Of a stretch of 64,000 nucleotides of DNA, positions 23,469-36,060 are shown piece by piece; within the stretch, counting starts at the first letter, position 1, and each line of letters starts with the position of its first letter. The position numbers were made by a program, and so were the translations under genes. The notes under the pieces were generated by a model. The model had not been told where the DNA came from and searched no databases. It worked only from the letters and a program-made list of their open reading frames with translations. The stretch spans positions 979,376 through 1,043,375 of the forward strand of contig CAJFCJ010000014.1 in NCBI GenBank assembly GCA_904063045.1, given 5' to 3'. This DNA comes from Dimorphilus gyrociliatus (taxonomy: Eukaryota; Annelida; Polychaeta; Dinophilidae).

Positions 23469-25784
23469 TACAAGAAATACAAAGAAGAAAGCTTTTATTA
23501 TTATTTATTGCTATTATTTTATAGGTTCTTTCTGACGGTATCTTTGATAATTATCCGATAAGAAAAGAATCGACTCCTAAATGTTATAATTATGGTGCGA
23601 AAGCTAACTCTATTGATTGGACTACCACCTCACTTCCTAGGCCTACTGAACGAATTGTACCACCGCCAAAACCTGCTAGGAAGGCCCATGTTATACCTTA
23701 CCAAAAGACCAATCACGGCCAAGCTAGGAGCTCAAGAAATCAATACCCGTCAACCGAGAACCACATCGAAACGATGAGAATAAAAAGATCGAAGTTGATT
23801 GGCTACAGGCCTGTGTTCAATGGCGTTGATAAGATAAGTGATAAAGAGCGTAAACGTCGCAAATGGCCTAAGAAAATGCTGTCGGATATGCCTAGCAGTG
23901 GATTGGATTTTAATAGAGCGGCGGATAGCGACAGTGCTTATCAAAGTGATTGCAGATTGGAAAAAGAACAATTGGATATAAAATATAGAGAGGATCGCCT
24001 TTCCATACCTGAAATACGATTACAGTTATACGGCGCTGGCAAAGCTGAATCAAAGAGAATATCTACGTTGAATACTGAATTAAAGAAATCGTGGCAGGAC
24101 ACAAATTCTGATGTGTCGAAGATCTTTCGAAGGGTAAACTTTCACTCTTTTTCTTTCTTTTCCTTTTAAAAATTTTGCCCTACTTTATTGTGTGTTCGAT
24201 CGAACGGTTCTAGGCCTAGCGAAAGGTTGCTTACGAGAGGGGTTACCGCCCAATAGAAAAAAGCAAAGAAATTCGGCTTTTATTCTGTTATGACAATAGT
24301 CAACTCTTTACACATGAACATTTTTATTTATAGGCATTTGATAAAATATATTGATTGTTTTAGGTGGATGAAGCATTTGAGAAGAACGATTTCGATAGGG
24401 AAGGAAAACATCGTAGAAAGGATCCACTAACCGAATTGGAGAATGTCTATGCAGACGCTTTGAAAAGGGATGACGATACCGAATGGTTTATGTACGAAAA
24501 ATGGAGACCTCAGGTTAAGAGGTTATCAATTGAGAACGTAAAGAAGTTGGAGGAAATCTCCAGAAGGTATTTTCGCTTTTATCTACACCTTCGCCCCCTT
24601 TTCACTCTCTTATCGTAACCGATAAACCGGTTGCTATGCTGATGGTTGCAAAAGTTCACAGGTTAAAGTAATGAAATTTCACGCTTATTACATAATAAAC
24701 AATACCCGTTTTCTTATCTGTAAAAATACTTGCACAGTTGCACATTCGACGTTAGAGAGATTATTTTTTTATTCCAATAATTACAGATGTCGCCACTGTA
24801 AACTAATTGACAAATATATGAATAAATGATAAAAAAATAATTATTCCCTCTTCTAGATATGACTCTGGCGGTGATTATTCAAGATTATGGTTATCGAGAT
24901 ATAAGAAAGATCCAAAGTATACTTATGAAAGATTTGAGGATGACGGATGTCAACATAGACTTGAAGACGATATGGCCAGGAGGAGAATGTCGTCGTCAAA
25001 TGATAGGAAAAAATCGTTAACCTCGGAAAGTTCACGAGACTCTTCGTCAATGAGAAATAGGCTAAGGTCAAGATCGTTATCTAACGCCGTTGCAGTAATG
25101 GTTAATAAGTTTGAATGTGAAGATGAGAACCACGAGGAGGAGCTACGAAATGGAACTGTGTTTAGTAGTTGTTACGACAATGACAGTGGTGAGAAACGCT
25201 ACTTGGATTCGTCAAGTTTCGATGAAATAGATTCTGTTAGAAGACGCCATAATAATCGAGTGAAAACTTTGTCAACTGAATCATCTAGTCAGGATGAATC
25301 GCGATCTTGGTCACTTTCCGAAGGAGAACGGGGTAGGCCAAGAAGACCAAAAAAAGAAAGTTCCGGTATTCTTTTGGGAACAATACCTGCCGAGTCGTCA
25401 AGTCACGACGAACTCGAAAGGATAATGACCGTTCCTCATAAACCTTGGTATCCTCCTAAAACTGAACAGCCTGTAGCAAATAAAAATTGGACTGACATAC
25501 TAATAAAACAAGAAGAAGATGCGATGACAGAAGCCTCGCTCGGCGATTTAGTTAAACGTCAGCCAGTATCACCAATTTCGGATTTAACAGTTGAAGCCGA
25601 ACAGAATGATGAGCAATTCTTAAAAAGAAAAAGCGCTTTTAAATTAGTTAGCCCTAAAAAAGAAAATTCATTGCAAGAACTTGTAAAATCTTTCGAAAAA
25701 ACAGCGCCACCTTTCTTAAAGTTGCCAAACGAGAATAAAAATGGGCTAAATAACGAAAGAAGAAGAAGTAGCTGCGTTTCTTAA
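19934..25784 (+). CDS. Large charged orphan protein, five exons
   Basis: The exons are 19934-19997, 20673-21781, 23525-24133, 24364-24566 and 24857-25784. Every phase matches and the total is 2913 nt (970 aa). I do not recognise the family. The N-terminal half is dominated by E, K, D and R (for example EEVEVEEKNGYEDAKDKERD) and looks disordered. Exon 3 has a proline patch (TTSLPRPTERIVPPPKPARK) that could be an SH3 ligand. Exons 3-4 hold a helical, evenly charged block ending TEWFMYEKWRPQVKRL and LEEISRRY. The last exon is rich in Ser/Arg/Glu (SSSNDRKKSLTSESSRDSS). There is no membrane segment or signal peptide. A cytoskeletal scaffold or adaptor is possible, but that is a guess from composition. 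The 1.74 kb third intron is the longest. Confidence 0.75.
20108..20136. repeat. (TC)n microsatellite
   Basis: A short TC run in the first intron of the 970-residue orphan gene. Confidence 0.93.
21986..22019. repeat. (GA)n microsatellite
   Basis: A GA run in the third intron of the orphan gene. Confidence 0.93.
23412..23461. repeat. Imperfect (GA)n microsatellite
   Basis: A GA run with a few interruptions, about 60 bases before exon 3 of the orphan gene. Confidence 0.85.
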
Positions 25785-26399
25785 ACATATAGAGATTTAC
25801 AGCTTGGTATTTGCTTGGCTTATTTTCCCGATATTCTCTTTTACTTTCTTTTCATTCTTTCTGTTCCTGTGTCCCTCCTTTCATCATCATTGTCATCGTC
25901 AAGCTATTATTTAGCTCTCTCTATCTCTCTGTCCGCCCGCTTTTCTACCATCTATCATATTCATTAGATCCGTTTAGCAACATTATATATATTTTCTTTC
26001 AACCTTGAATGAACAGTATTTTTATTTTATTCTCTTTTTGTTTATTTTGTCAGCCTATGAATTTGTTTTTTTTTGCACATATAATAAATGATGTATAAAT
26101 GTATTATATACATTGAATACAAAAGATAAAACTATACATACAATATTATACATACAGTGTACAGTAGATCAATGTATGCAGTATACTTGTTATTACCATT
26201 ATAGAGTTGTTTTTAATAATTACTCTTATTGGGTTTCAATTATTAATATTTAGTTTAAACTATATTAAAAAATATATGATTTACTTCTGTTATATAATAC
26301 AGAAATATACTATAGAATGAAGAAAGAAATGAAGAGCTCAAAGGCCTAGAATTAGAAAAAGCTTTGGTAGTTGGGAATTGTTTTTCTTCTAAACACGGT

Positions 26400-26842
26400 A
26401 TGCCGTACTTTATAGTTTGTAGCAACATTGACCAGGTAACGTTTTCTCTACTGATGTGTTTGTAGTACGATTACGTAATGTAGTAAATTGTTTGCAGAAT
26501 GGTAAAACCAGTTCCTGTACAGTAGGTGACCGAAAAACGGATAAAGAAATCCTTCAGTATTTAGATGCTTATAAATCAAAGTCATTATAAATATTTTTTC
26601 ATGTATTTTAAAAGAATACGAGTGTTTTATTGTCTAGAGTCTATAATATACAATTCTCTTACAGAAGTGAATCATTTACAACGGATCTTCTCCCAATAGA
26701 AGTTTTAAATAGGTTAGAAAAAATAGGTTTTAATCTCGTATCAACAACAGGAGTTGGTCAAGTTTGTATTTGGACTTTATATACCAAAATAATTAATAAA
26801 TGTCTCATTAGATCTTATCTACAACCTCCACAAAATAAATAG
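26400..26842 (+). CDS. GCHFR-like: GFRP-like protein, copy D
   Basis: The three exons are 26400-26435, 26498-26580 and 26665-26842, in the same phases (0, 2) as copies A and B. The total is 297 nt (98 aa). Blocks seen are MPYFIVCSNIDQ, CTVGDRKTDKEILQYLD, EVLNRLEKIGFNLVSTTG and VGQVCIWTLY, then a short extension. Threonine of TGVGQT is valine. The second intron has an unusual donor (AA|GTCATT), so splicing efficiency is uncertain. It lies 15 kb from copy A, beyond the orphan gene, so it was either moved apart by insertion or arose by a separate duplication. Short upstream open frames precede the start. Confidence 0.82.
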
Positions 26843-28927
26843 CAAATCAATATTAATGTAAAATACACGTTTATGTGTATTTCATTTAAATGAAAACGTT
26901 TCTAATATACTTTTTCTCTATCTTTATAGTTTTATTCATATGTTCAATCTGCTTAGCATGTAGTCTATGTATGACTGAATAGTCAATGGTACGTTGTTTA
27001 TTTTAAAATGTAATCATTTGTATTTCATGTATACAGGCCTACCGCTGTGAAAAATTGAGCGTAAAGAGATTATAAAAGACAAATTTGTAATCTAACGCCT
27101 GTTTTGATTGTTCATGATATTTTGAGTAAGTCTATGATACAAATAAAGAAATAAATATATAAATAAATATATGTACAAAGGAAAGTATCAACTGTAGTAG
27201 TGACATCTATTTGATAAAGACAAAAGATTAGTTTTTTAATCTGTCTAATTAGGCAAATAGTATTTAGTAGGTTATATTAATAAATTTTACATTAAGTTCA
27301 TTGCAGTGCATTGTTCTAATTCGTTTTAAAAATTAAATTTTCTGTCAGGAATATAGTATATATGTCTATATTTTCTATTTAATTTACAAATGGTATAGGC
27401 ACAATAGGAATAATAGTGAGATTATATAGTACATTCGACCATTTATATACTGTATATATACTGTATATACTGTATACATATATAATCATAGATGCATGTT
27501 CTCAACATTCTAAACATCTCAAAACTCATAGAAAAATATAAAAAGGAGGCTTGGTCATTTAACTAAAATAACGATTATTATAAATAATAACTCTTTTAAC
27601 TCAAGCAATATTACAGGTTTATCAAAAGACTAGTTTATGGATTATTTCTGCCGTATTACCTATAAAATAAAAAATACAAAAAATGGTAAAGATTTTACTC
27701 CTATTTGAAATATAAAGTGGTAACTGTTGAAGTAGTCAGTATATCCTATATTATAGAATATACTATATATTTTTATTAATTTGATTTTTAATGAATTTTT
27801 TACGGATTAGGCCTATTTTGTTTATATTTATTTTATTCTCTTCTCAAATGCATCTATATCCCTCATAATCTATTTATCTATTATACGAACTATAATAATC
27901 TACTTGTACGTATTTTATTACATGTTCCTAGGATTAGAATGGAAAGATTCAGAGTTGATTTGCTCTTGTAGCAGGCGACGTCAATATAATGTAAGCTAGG
28001 AGCGTTACTAGGAGTGTTATAGCTTATTTTCAAATAGAAATAGAATTAAGGAAAGTTGTAGAGAAAACTCAAAATATTTATTATACATGTTTATGATTAA
28101 AATTGATTGATATACTGTAATTATAAACTGTGCAAACAACTATAGAAAGGAATACTGTAAATAAAATCCCTATTAAAAACCGATCACGCATAATAATTAA
28201 CTTAGTACTATTAGAAATACACGTGGAATTGACCAAAAGAATATCTTTAGATATTATAGATATTATTATATAGATATTTATTAATTTAAAAAGGAAAGGT
28301 TGAAAAGCGGCATTAAAGTTCTCGATATATTTATTGATAACAATATAAAGTATTCGCTAATACTAAAGAAATACTTAAATATCAATTTATTCCATTGTAA
28401 TAAATTTGATTCGCAACGCTAATTTTATAATTATTACGTTTTTTTAATATAAATCATAAAGAATGAGAAGGAAAAGCAAGTCCATTCATTAAAAAGTCAT
28501 TTTTAGCTGGAACTTCTTCGAACAGCAAATCAATTATTAGTCTAACCAAAGTTTTCCCAGATAAAGATGCTTGCAAAATTTAGAAGAAGTTATAATGAAA
28601 GATTCAATAATTTCCTTTCAGTTTAATTAATTTCTAGGAGAATCTTTAAAATTCATGTTTTTTTAATAGGAAAAAATCTCATATCCCTCAACAATTTAGT
28701 AAAAGAATCTTAATTAATCAAATATTAATATGCGGAACTAAAAATAGATAAGTACAATAAATCCAAGAATAATATATAAATTGATGAAAAATTTGTGTAA
28801 ATTCTACAATACGAAATAAATTATTGAGGAAAGAGAAAACTATTGTTGAAAAACAGAATAGATTTTCTTTTTTAAGCAAAAAGTTGAGTGTAAACTTGTG
28901 TATTTATTTAGTAAGAGAAATTTTTAT
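26843..28927. other. AT-rich 3' spacer between GFRP D and NCKX
   Basis: The two genes converge here. The interval has TATACTGTATA repeats clustered at 27450-27480, one TAGGCCTA at 27808-27815, and no frame long or complex enough to support a gene. Confidence 0.45.
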
Positions 28928-31900
28928 TCAAGAGCAAGTTGGAGGATGAACTTGAGCAAAGATATTCAACTCGTAAAGGCTAGCAATTATAATGTAAGTA
29001 ACGTACAAACATAACAGGGAAAATCCTAACTTCTTGTTCAACTTCCAGCCATTTAGATGGACAGACCCGATCAATAGCACGACAGTTGTTAGCAGCGTTA
29101 TAGATGAATAAGTTAAACCTGTAAAATGAAAAAAAAAATTAATAATAAATTATGGGTAATCAATAGGTTTTAGGAATAATTTTTCTCATATTGATTACTA
29201 TTACCTCTACTATACACAATGACTGGATCCCAATTTTTTGAAATGCATATCTTAAGGGTCCAAGGTAAACCAAGGCACAATAATATATCGAACACATTAC
29301 TTCCAACTGCATTTGAAACAGCCATATCTCCAAGTCCTTTTAGAATAATACATCGAATAAAGAAAACGATTTTTAAAGAAAATTAATTCCAGAATAAGGA
29401 ATTAATCTTTTACGTACATGGTCTCTATATATACTGTATATACTAATGTATATACGTATATGTGTATATTCTATCAATTATTCATCTAATCGGTTTGAGG
29501 TTTATACAATATGAATTAAGGCAGTTTTTTTTATCTTATTAAACATATGTACTAAATATATCCTTGCTAGATATTATTGTTAGACATTTTTAGTATTGCT
29601 ATTCCATATTTAGGTCGAAATGTATATATATAAAATATATAGCTGTTATCAATTGAAGGGTAGATCAAAACGTTTATATACAATTTTCTATCATATCTTT
29701 TTACTCTCTATTGCTACTAGGAAACCTTAGAAAATCCTTATATAAATACAAACCATTTTTTACAACGATCCAACTAGCTATGGCATCTGGCATACTAACA
29801 CCAAAAGCTAAGAAAATAATCGCCATAATTGTATCAGGAATATGGAATGTATATCCAATCACTGTTATCATCCACATCAATAAATATGAATAGATCCCTA
29901 TCCAAACAACGGACATAATAAATGTTACAGTAAAGCACTTTTTCCACCTCTTTTTACGGCAATCAGGCACTACAAAAAGTCAAAGATAATAATAAATAGA
30001 ACAAGTGAATGAATTTAAAGTACCAGTGATGTAAAGTAAACAGCTTATTGGGACTGTTAATATCCACCAACATAATTTCAGTTTATGATTAGGGGGTGCT
30101 AATATATGCTTATCATCATCTTCGCTGTCTTTATCGGCTTCTATAATTTAGAAAAATAGGGATAACTAATAAGAATTGAACAAAATGATAGTTGAACAAA
30201 ACAAAACAAAAAACAATGTACATTTTATAATTTATCAATAAATTATATAAGAAAGCATTAAAATTCACAATTATTCTACTATTTGAAGAAATAATATAAA
30301 TTATAGTAAAGAAAAAAGGTAATTGATTATTATTAACAGGCAGAGTATTTTTCCTTGTTTTGTTACTTTATGAATAATTGCTGATGTACATAAAATGTGT
30401 AAATTTATATAATAGAATAACCAACTTATATGCAAATATTTACATATATGTATATATACAGTATATGTATATGCATGTACATATCTTTATAATAAAAAAA
30501 AAGCTATTTCTTAGAAACATGTTTGAAATACTTTGTATTACTTTTTGACTCTTTTTTATATACTAACATTTATATAAAGGAAGATGTATCGCACTTTTCT
30601 ATATATATATATATATAGTAAACACCTTGTTAATAGATATATCTATATATAAAGTATATTGTTTAGAATGTGTATAAGAATGTATATACAGACTTATGAA
30701 AAATAAGAATATTATTGTGATAAACAACAGAGAACTCAATTATTACACTTCGCTGTTATAATTTAAAATTGTCTGCTATTACAATATGTTCTTTAATAAC
30801 TTACCTATATCGTCTTTACCAGGCACAAGTAATATATCTGTTTCTTCCGTATCCTCTTCTTCGTCTCCAATATTTATTTCCTCTAGCAGCTTCTCCTTTC
30901 TGCTCTTTCGATTTAACCAACTATTTATCGTTTCGTTCCAATACATTATGAAGATATATACCAAGTATAGGCATAATAGTAACACAGACTCGTACCAGTA
31001 GACTCTACCGTCATAAATAACAGCTACTAAAACTCCTATACTAACGGTATAAAAGGAACAATCTCTGAACAATGGCCACTTCTCTAAATAAACTATAGTT
31101 CCGGCACCAACAGCACAAAATCCAATCACAAATAACAAGTTGAAAACTGCAGAACCAACTACGGCGGCTAAACCAACATCATCTTTTGCGATAAAAACTC
31201 CTATAATTGTAGCAGCAAGTTCAGGAGCCGAAGTTCCCGCAGCCATAAAGGTAGCTCCAGCAACATCTGATCTATAATTGATAATATTATTATACTAAAA
31301 AGGAAAGAAGATTACATATATCTTATCTAAAAAATGTAAATATTACCACCTAAATAATTGTAACCAAAATTATTTAAATACTTAATTTATACTATTACAT
31401 TTTTACATATTCATAAAAAGATTAAACTATACAAAAACCTTAAATGCAGTGCCTCAGATATCGATTCCAAAGATGGTACAAAATAATCGTCACAAACTAA
31501 TGACAAACCGATAAAAGAGTAAAGGCAGGCAAAAATATGTAATAGAATTGCGCCATATTTTCGTTGTTCAATTGTAAACAAATCATCTGGAAACTGGTCG
31601 ATTGAAGCCGGTGTACAATTCGTTATTCTTTCACTTAGCAGATTTCTAGAGTAATGCTTTTCAATTTCGACATCTGAACAAAAGAGATAAAGTTAAAAAT
31701 TCAATTTTTCATTCCCTTGAACTCTTCTTCTTTATTCATCTATCTCCATCTTACGTATATTTCTTTAAAATATAGTTGATTTATATATTTAATATACACG
31801 AAAACTGCTAGTATTATTAGAGTATTAAAATAGGACAGTTTTTCTTTATATTGGTATTTCATTCAAGTTGCGTGACTATTATAAAGTGTTTTCCTTTTTA

Positions 31901-32180
31901 TATGTTTGATATATATATACTCTATACTTGTCGAATGTATTAACAAACAAATAAATACCTCTATATTTATACTGTGTATAAATATATATAATATACATTT
32001 ACGTTTCATAAACTCTATATATTCTATGTTCTTTTGTCTATTAAACATGTTTCACATACCTGCATATTGATTTATGTTGGTGAATTCTTCTGAATATTTA
32101 AAGAATTGAGCTTGAGTTGAGAAGATGAAAATGATTAGAAAAACTAGAAAAATAATCCTAAATTTTAGTTTTCTATGCAT
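28928..32180 (-). CDS. SLC24: Potassium-dependent sodium/calcium exchanger (NCKX, SLC24 family)
   Basis: Seven exons, read from high to low: 32180-32060, 31673-31439, 31271-30805, 30140-30024, 29969-29754, 29336-29205 and 29118-28928. All phases fit; the total is 1479 nt (492 aa). It starts with a signal-like hydrophobic segment ([17 protein letters not shown]). An extracellular [14 protein letters not shown] follows, which matches NCKX. The first alpha repeat is [18 protein letters not shown] (acidic E kept). A short acidic cytosolic loop follows ([13 protein letters not shown]). The second alpha repeat is [15 protein letters not shown] (D kept), then [16 protein letters not shown]. The protein would expel calcium and potassium in exchange for sodium at a membrane. 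The loop is shorter than in NCKX1. The second repeat reads GVSMPD where most members read GTSVPD. Confidence 0.9.
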
Positions 32181-34475
32181 TTTCGCCTATTTTTCCATTA
32201 TTCCAGTTCACCGTTCTGGTCATTCGTTCATTTTTGCTTGATAGCTACTCACTGCTGCATGTATATGCCTAATTTATTGAAGCATGTATTCTATACTTTG
32301 CTTATATCGAGCATAAATTGATCGTGTCGCATGTAAAGTAAAGTCGATTTTTATTCTTATTTTAGGGGTGTCGGTTCCAGCTGGGGGAAAATTGTTTGAT
32401 TCAATTATTACATAATTATTATCATTATCATTCTGTACGATCACTATCATTTAATAAGATCGTCGAGCTGATTTTTGTATAGTATATTTCTATTACAATA
32501 ATAAATCTAATCCTTGTAACGACGTCGTTTATACCTTTGAAGAGTTAATATTTTTCACTCTCTCCAAACATTCAAACTCTAGTCTGGATTAATCCCATTT
32601 TACTATGTAAAACATTCTCTATTAACTTTTTTATACATTTACATCAAGTAGATTAAAATAATAAAACTCCCACACAAATGTAAAATAATACAAAAAATGA
32701 CGTGTATTTACAGTTTTAAACAAATGTTATACATATTACTTTTATGATATATCATTTTTTTAATTCGATATTATTAATTATTTATACTCTCTTCCACAGA
32801 TAGATGGAGCAGTTGTCGAATCACAATAATTTTCTATTATTTTTTTATATACAGTGAAATTTTGCGAATTATAAAAAAAATGACACTGAAGCGACACCTA
32901 GTAGATATAATTTATTAATTGAAAAATTGAAGACATTGACGTAAAAAGAGAAATGAAATAAAAAAAATCCATGGCAGGTGTTAATGCCCTTTATTACTAA
33001 TGTAAAGAAGTAATATGAAAGAATAAAAAGCAGCAACTATCCCTTTCTTTTTTATATTCCTTCAACATTCATAATCTGATTTTGAATTTCGCTAATACCT
33101 CTTAACACCTTACTTAGATAATATAAAATCTTAACAAAAGATTATATTTTTGTAAACATGATAGGTTTTTCTTCTCATTCATATTTCTATCTGCAATTTT
33201 CTCTATTCATAAAAAATGACAAGAAAAAGCTACAATCACTTCCGTTCAAACAGAAGTACACCCCATATGACACTATTTTTTTTCTCCCCTTCAGAAAGAT
33301 ATATATATATATTAGTATATATAAGCAAAGAGTAGATAATGATAGTAATAAACAAGTAGGAAATCTTACAAAAACAAATATTGAAGTCTCTAAAAAAGAA
33401 AACTGCTCTTTGAAAAATGAAGGTATTAAAAAAAAAAAGGTTAACAAAACAAATGTTATCGAAATTGTAAACAATCAACTCGATAAGAATTTTTATTTTT
33501 TAAATAGCCCTACTTTCGTATAAAGTTTTTAAAAATAAGGCTTTAATATAAGATATATTGATAGTGTTTAATGATTTTTTTCTCTTCTAAAAATAATACA
33601 ATGGCCCTTGTACATATAATCTGTTGGGATAATAATAAAATATCTTTTTGGATTTATGGGACAATAGTTAAGGAATATGAGTGACCTTTATAAATTCGAT
33701 TCTACTGACCATTAAATTAAATAGAGCTTAATTAATAAATTAATACACATACGTTTAAACACGCTTTTTTTTAAATGCGAAAGTTATGATTTATTATATA
33801 ATGAACACTATTCATATATAAAAAAACATATATATATATTTTCATTTATTTACAAATATACTAGACAATAAAATATTAATGGCATTCGCGGAGAATAAAC
33901 TCATTTCTATTTTGAATATATTATTGGCAATCATCCAATTACTGTTCGGCTCGGTTTGCGACTGGCTCAGGTAAATGACAGTTGCAACAGCACGAAATAT
34001 TCAACCAAAGTCAAATATTTAACGCCAATCGCCTTAGAAGGATTCACTGTGTGTTCTGTTGAATATAATATATACCGTATAAAGTATACTATACATATAC
34101 TGTATATATATATATATATATATATAGTATATATGTATATATATATATAAATATACTGCTATATATTTAGAAAGGACTATAATAAAAGAAAATTATTATA
34201 TTGCAACCTCTCGACGACGGCAAGTATATGTGCTTAGATATTACAAATATGTAATTATACATGGCACGTTAAATAATTACTACCAACGGTAATCTGATAA
34301 TTCTCTAATTATTTTCGTATAGATAAAAAAAGAAATCATTCCATTATAACAAATTCCTTCCTATTTATTTTAACCCTTTTTTTCTCTCATAAATTATATT
34401 CTGAATGAAACCATTTATGGCTTATAGGCCTATCGTTATTATCTTTTAGGCTACTTTATTTGCCTCCGTTCAAAT
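32181..34475. other. Divergent spacer between NCKX and the CARD protein gene
   Basis: It should hold both promoters. The sequence is AT-rich, with a long TA tract at 34103-34150 and TAGGCCTA at 34425-34432, just 43 bases before the CARD start codon. A frame at 33158-33523 (+) is K/N/I-rich and lacks support. No gene called. Confidence 0.4.
34103..34150. repeat. Imperfect (TA)n tract
   Basis: A TA tract with a GTATATG interruption, upstream of the CARD gene. Confidence 0.88.
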
Positions 34476-36060
34476 ATGACCCAAATGGAAAAAGATACTT
34501 CAACAGAGATTGAACAAAATGAAACTGTTTATAGAAAGGTTATGCTTCAAATATCTGTATTGGAAACTTTGAGAATTTATTTAGATCCTTCCCCCGAACT
34601 ATTGAAGGATTTATGGAATAACAATATTCTTACCGAAGATGAATTGAACGTTCTCCAGGTTAGTAATCAATGTTCTATACGTAATTCAATATACTACTGT
34701 TTATATACATACTTTTTAACTATTAAACACGTTTACACAGAAATTACCATGGCCTACAAACAGGAATCAACTACTTCATACTCTTATTAAAAAATCATGG
34801 AAAGAAAAGGAATTTACAGCATTCTGTAATGTTTTAAATAAAACCGAAAAATTTGAAAAATTAAGCGAAATGCTACAATCAAAAGTAACAAAGATTGTTG
34901 AACAGTCGGAGACTTACGAAAGTAATAGGAATCGTCCTTTAAGTAGAGAATACGAAAGTCTCGTTTCCGGTCCTCTGCGAAAAATAAATCCGCAAGAGAG
35001 AACTGATATTCTAAGACAATTAAAAGAGAAGGACGATGAAATAAGGATCCTTAAAACCGAAAACGAAACTCTTAGAGAAGAATTAAAGCATACTACGACT
35101 AAATTACATAACACTGCACACAAGTTAAAAGTTCTTGAAGAGTCTGTCTCACATACGTTAGCTCATACTGATTTAGATGATCATTCTCTCGAGGAAGGTG
35201 TCAATTCCTTACAAATACGACTAACCGATGCTAATAAGGAATTGAATAAGGTCAAAGCCGAATTACATCAATCCCATAAAGAGAAAGACAAGTTTAAAGC
35301 TGAAGCTAAGCAATTCGAAGAAGATTTAAAGAGTACAAAGCGGCTACTTATGCAAACTGAAGATACTATGAAAGATTCCCATTATAAACTACAAAATAGA
35401 ACATTTCAACTACAAACTAAGGTTGATCACCAAAAGGAGACGATTAATATTCTTCAAAATAAACTAGAAGAAAGCGAAAGGACAAAGGCCTTAACTAAAA
35501 CAGCTTTAGAGCAAGACGCTAGAGATCTTCGCGACAAATTAAATGCCGTAATTTCCTCGCTAACTGACACGGAGAGGGAAAGAGATTCTATGAAAACTGA
35601 ATTAGAAGATGTCCAAGATAAAACGAGAAAATTACTGACAACTTTAAATATAAGGGGAAAGCACACCAGCAATATAAGCTTAGCAGTTGATCACGCCAGA
35701 AACCTCTCCTACGCAAAAGGTAGAAGAGGTAGTTTGATACCTATGGATAGTAATCAAAGTTCAAGGAGAGGTAGCACTCCCTGCGCTAATTCCGATCCCC
35801 TTCCCTCCACTCCCGATAGTTTAGCTACCGACAAATCGGCAGCTGGGTTGATTATTCAAAAGTTACAGAAGGTCGATAGGTCGTCATGCGCCCGTTGTGG
35901 TAAACAATACGACGAAAATAGCAACTTTGAAGGGGCATGTTTAAAGCACGAGGAGGGTGCCACGCTAATAAACGAAGGTACTTCCTTAGCCGTGTGGTCA
36001 TGTTGCAAATCTGTTACTACTATGAAAGGTTGCATAAAAGGTAAACACAGTTGCGAATAA
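34476..36060 (+). CDS. CARD - coiled coil - CHORD-like Cys/His tail protein
   Basis: The two exons are 34476-34658 and 34741-36060 (phase 0), totalling 500 aa. Residues about 20-110 look like a death-fold CARD: helices around LRIYLDPSPELLKDLW and ILTEDELNVLQ, then NRNQLLHTLIKKS and FTAFCNVLNKTEKFEKL, matching the family spacing. Residues about 145-390 form a long heptad-rich coiled coil with many K, E and L. A Ser/Gly/Pro linker follows. The C-terminus has a compact metal-site pattern CARCG...CLKH...WSCC...GC...HSC that resembles CHORD zinc domains. CARDs recruit partners by homotypic binding in apoptosis and innate immunity, so an oligomerising adaptor role is likely (inference). I know no standard family with this exact order. 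Confidence 0.78.

Larger units (their letters stand above)
21782..23524 (+). other. Intron 3 of the orphan gene (between exons 2 and 3)
   Basis: This is a 1.74 kb AT-rich intron with GA microsatellites at 21986-22019 and 23412-23461 and scattered TATACTGTATA words. The donor is GAA|GTAAGT and the acceptor is TTTTATAG. No coding signal was seen in it. Confidence 0.5.

Noticed and set aside
33158-33523. A 121-codon + frame upstream of the CARD gene
   Set aside because: Low complexity (K, N, I, Y) with a TA-encoded YIYISIYK segment. It overlaps two similar frames on the other strand.
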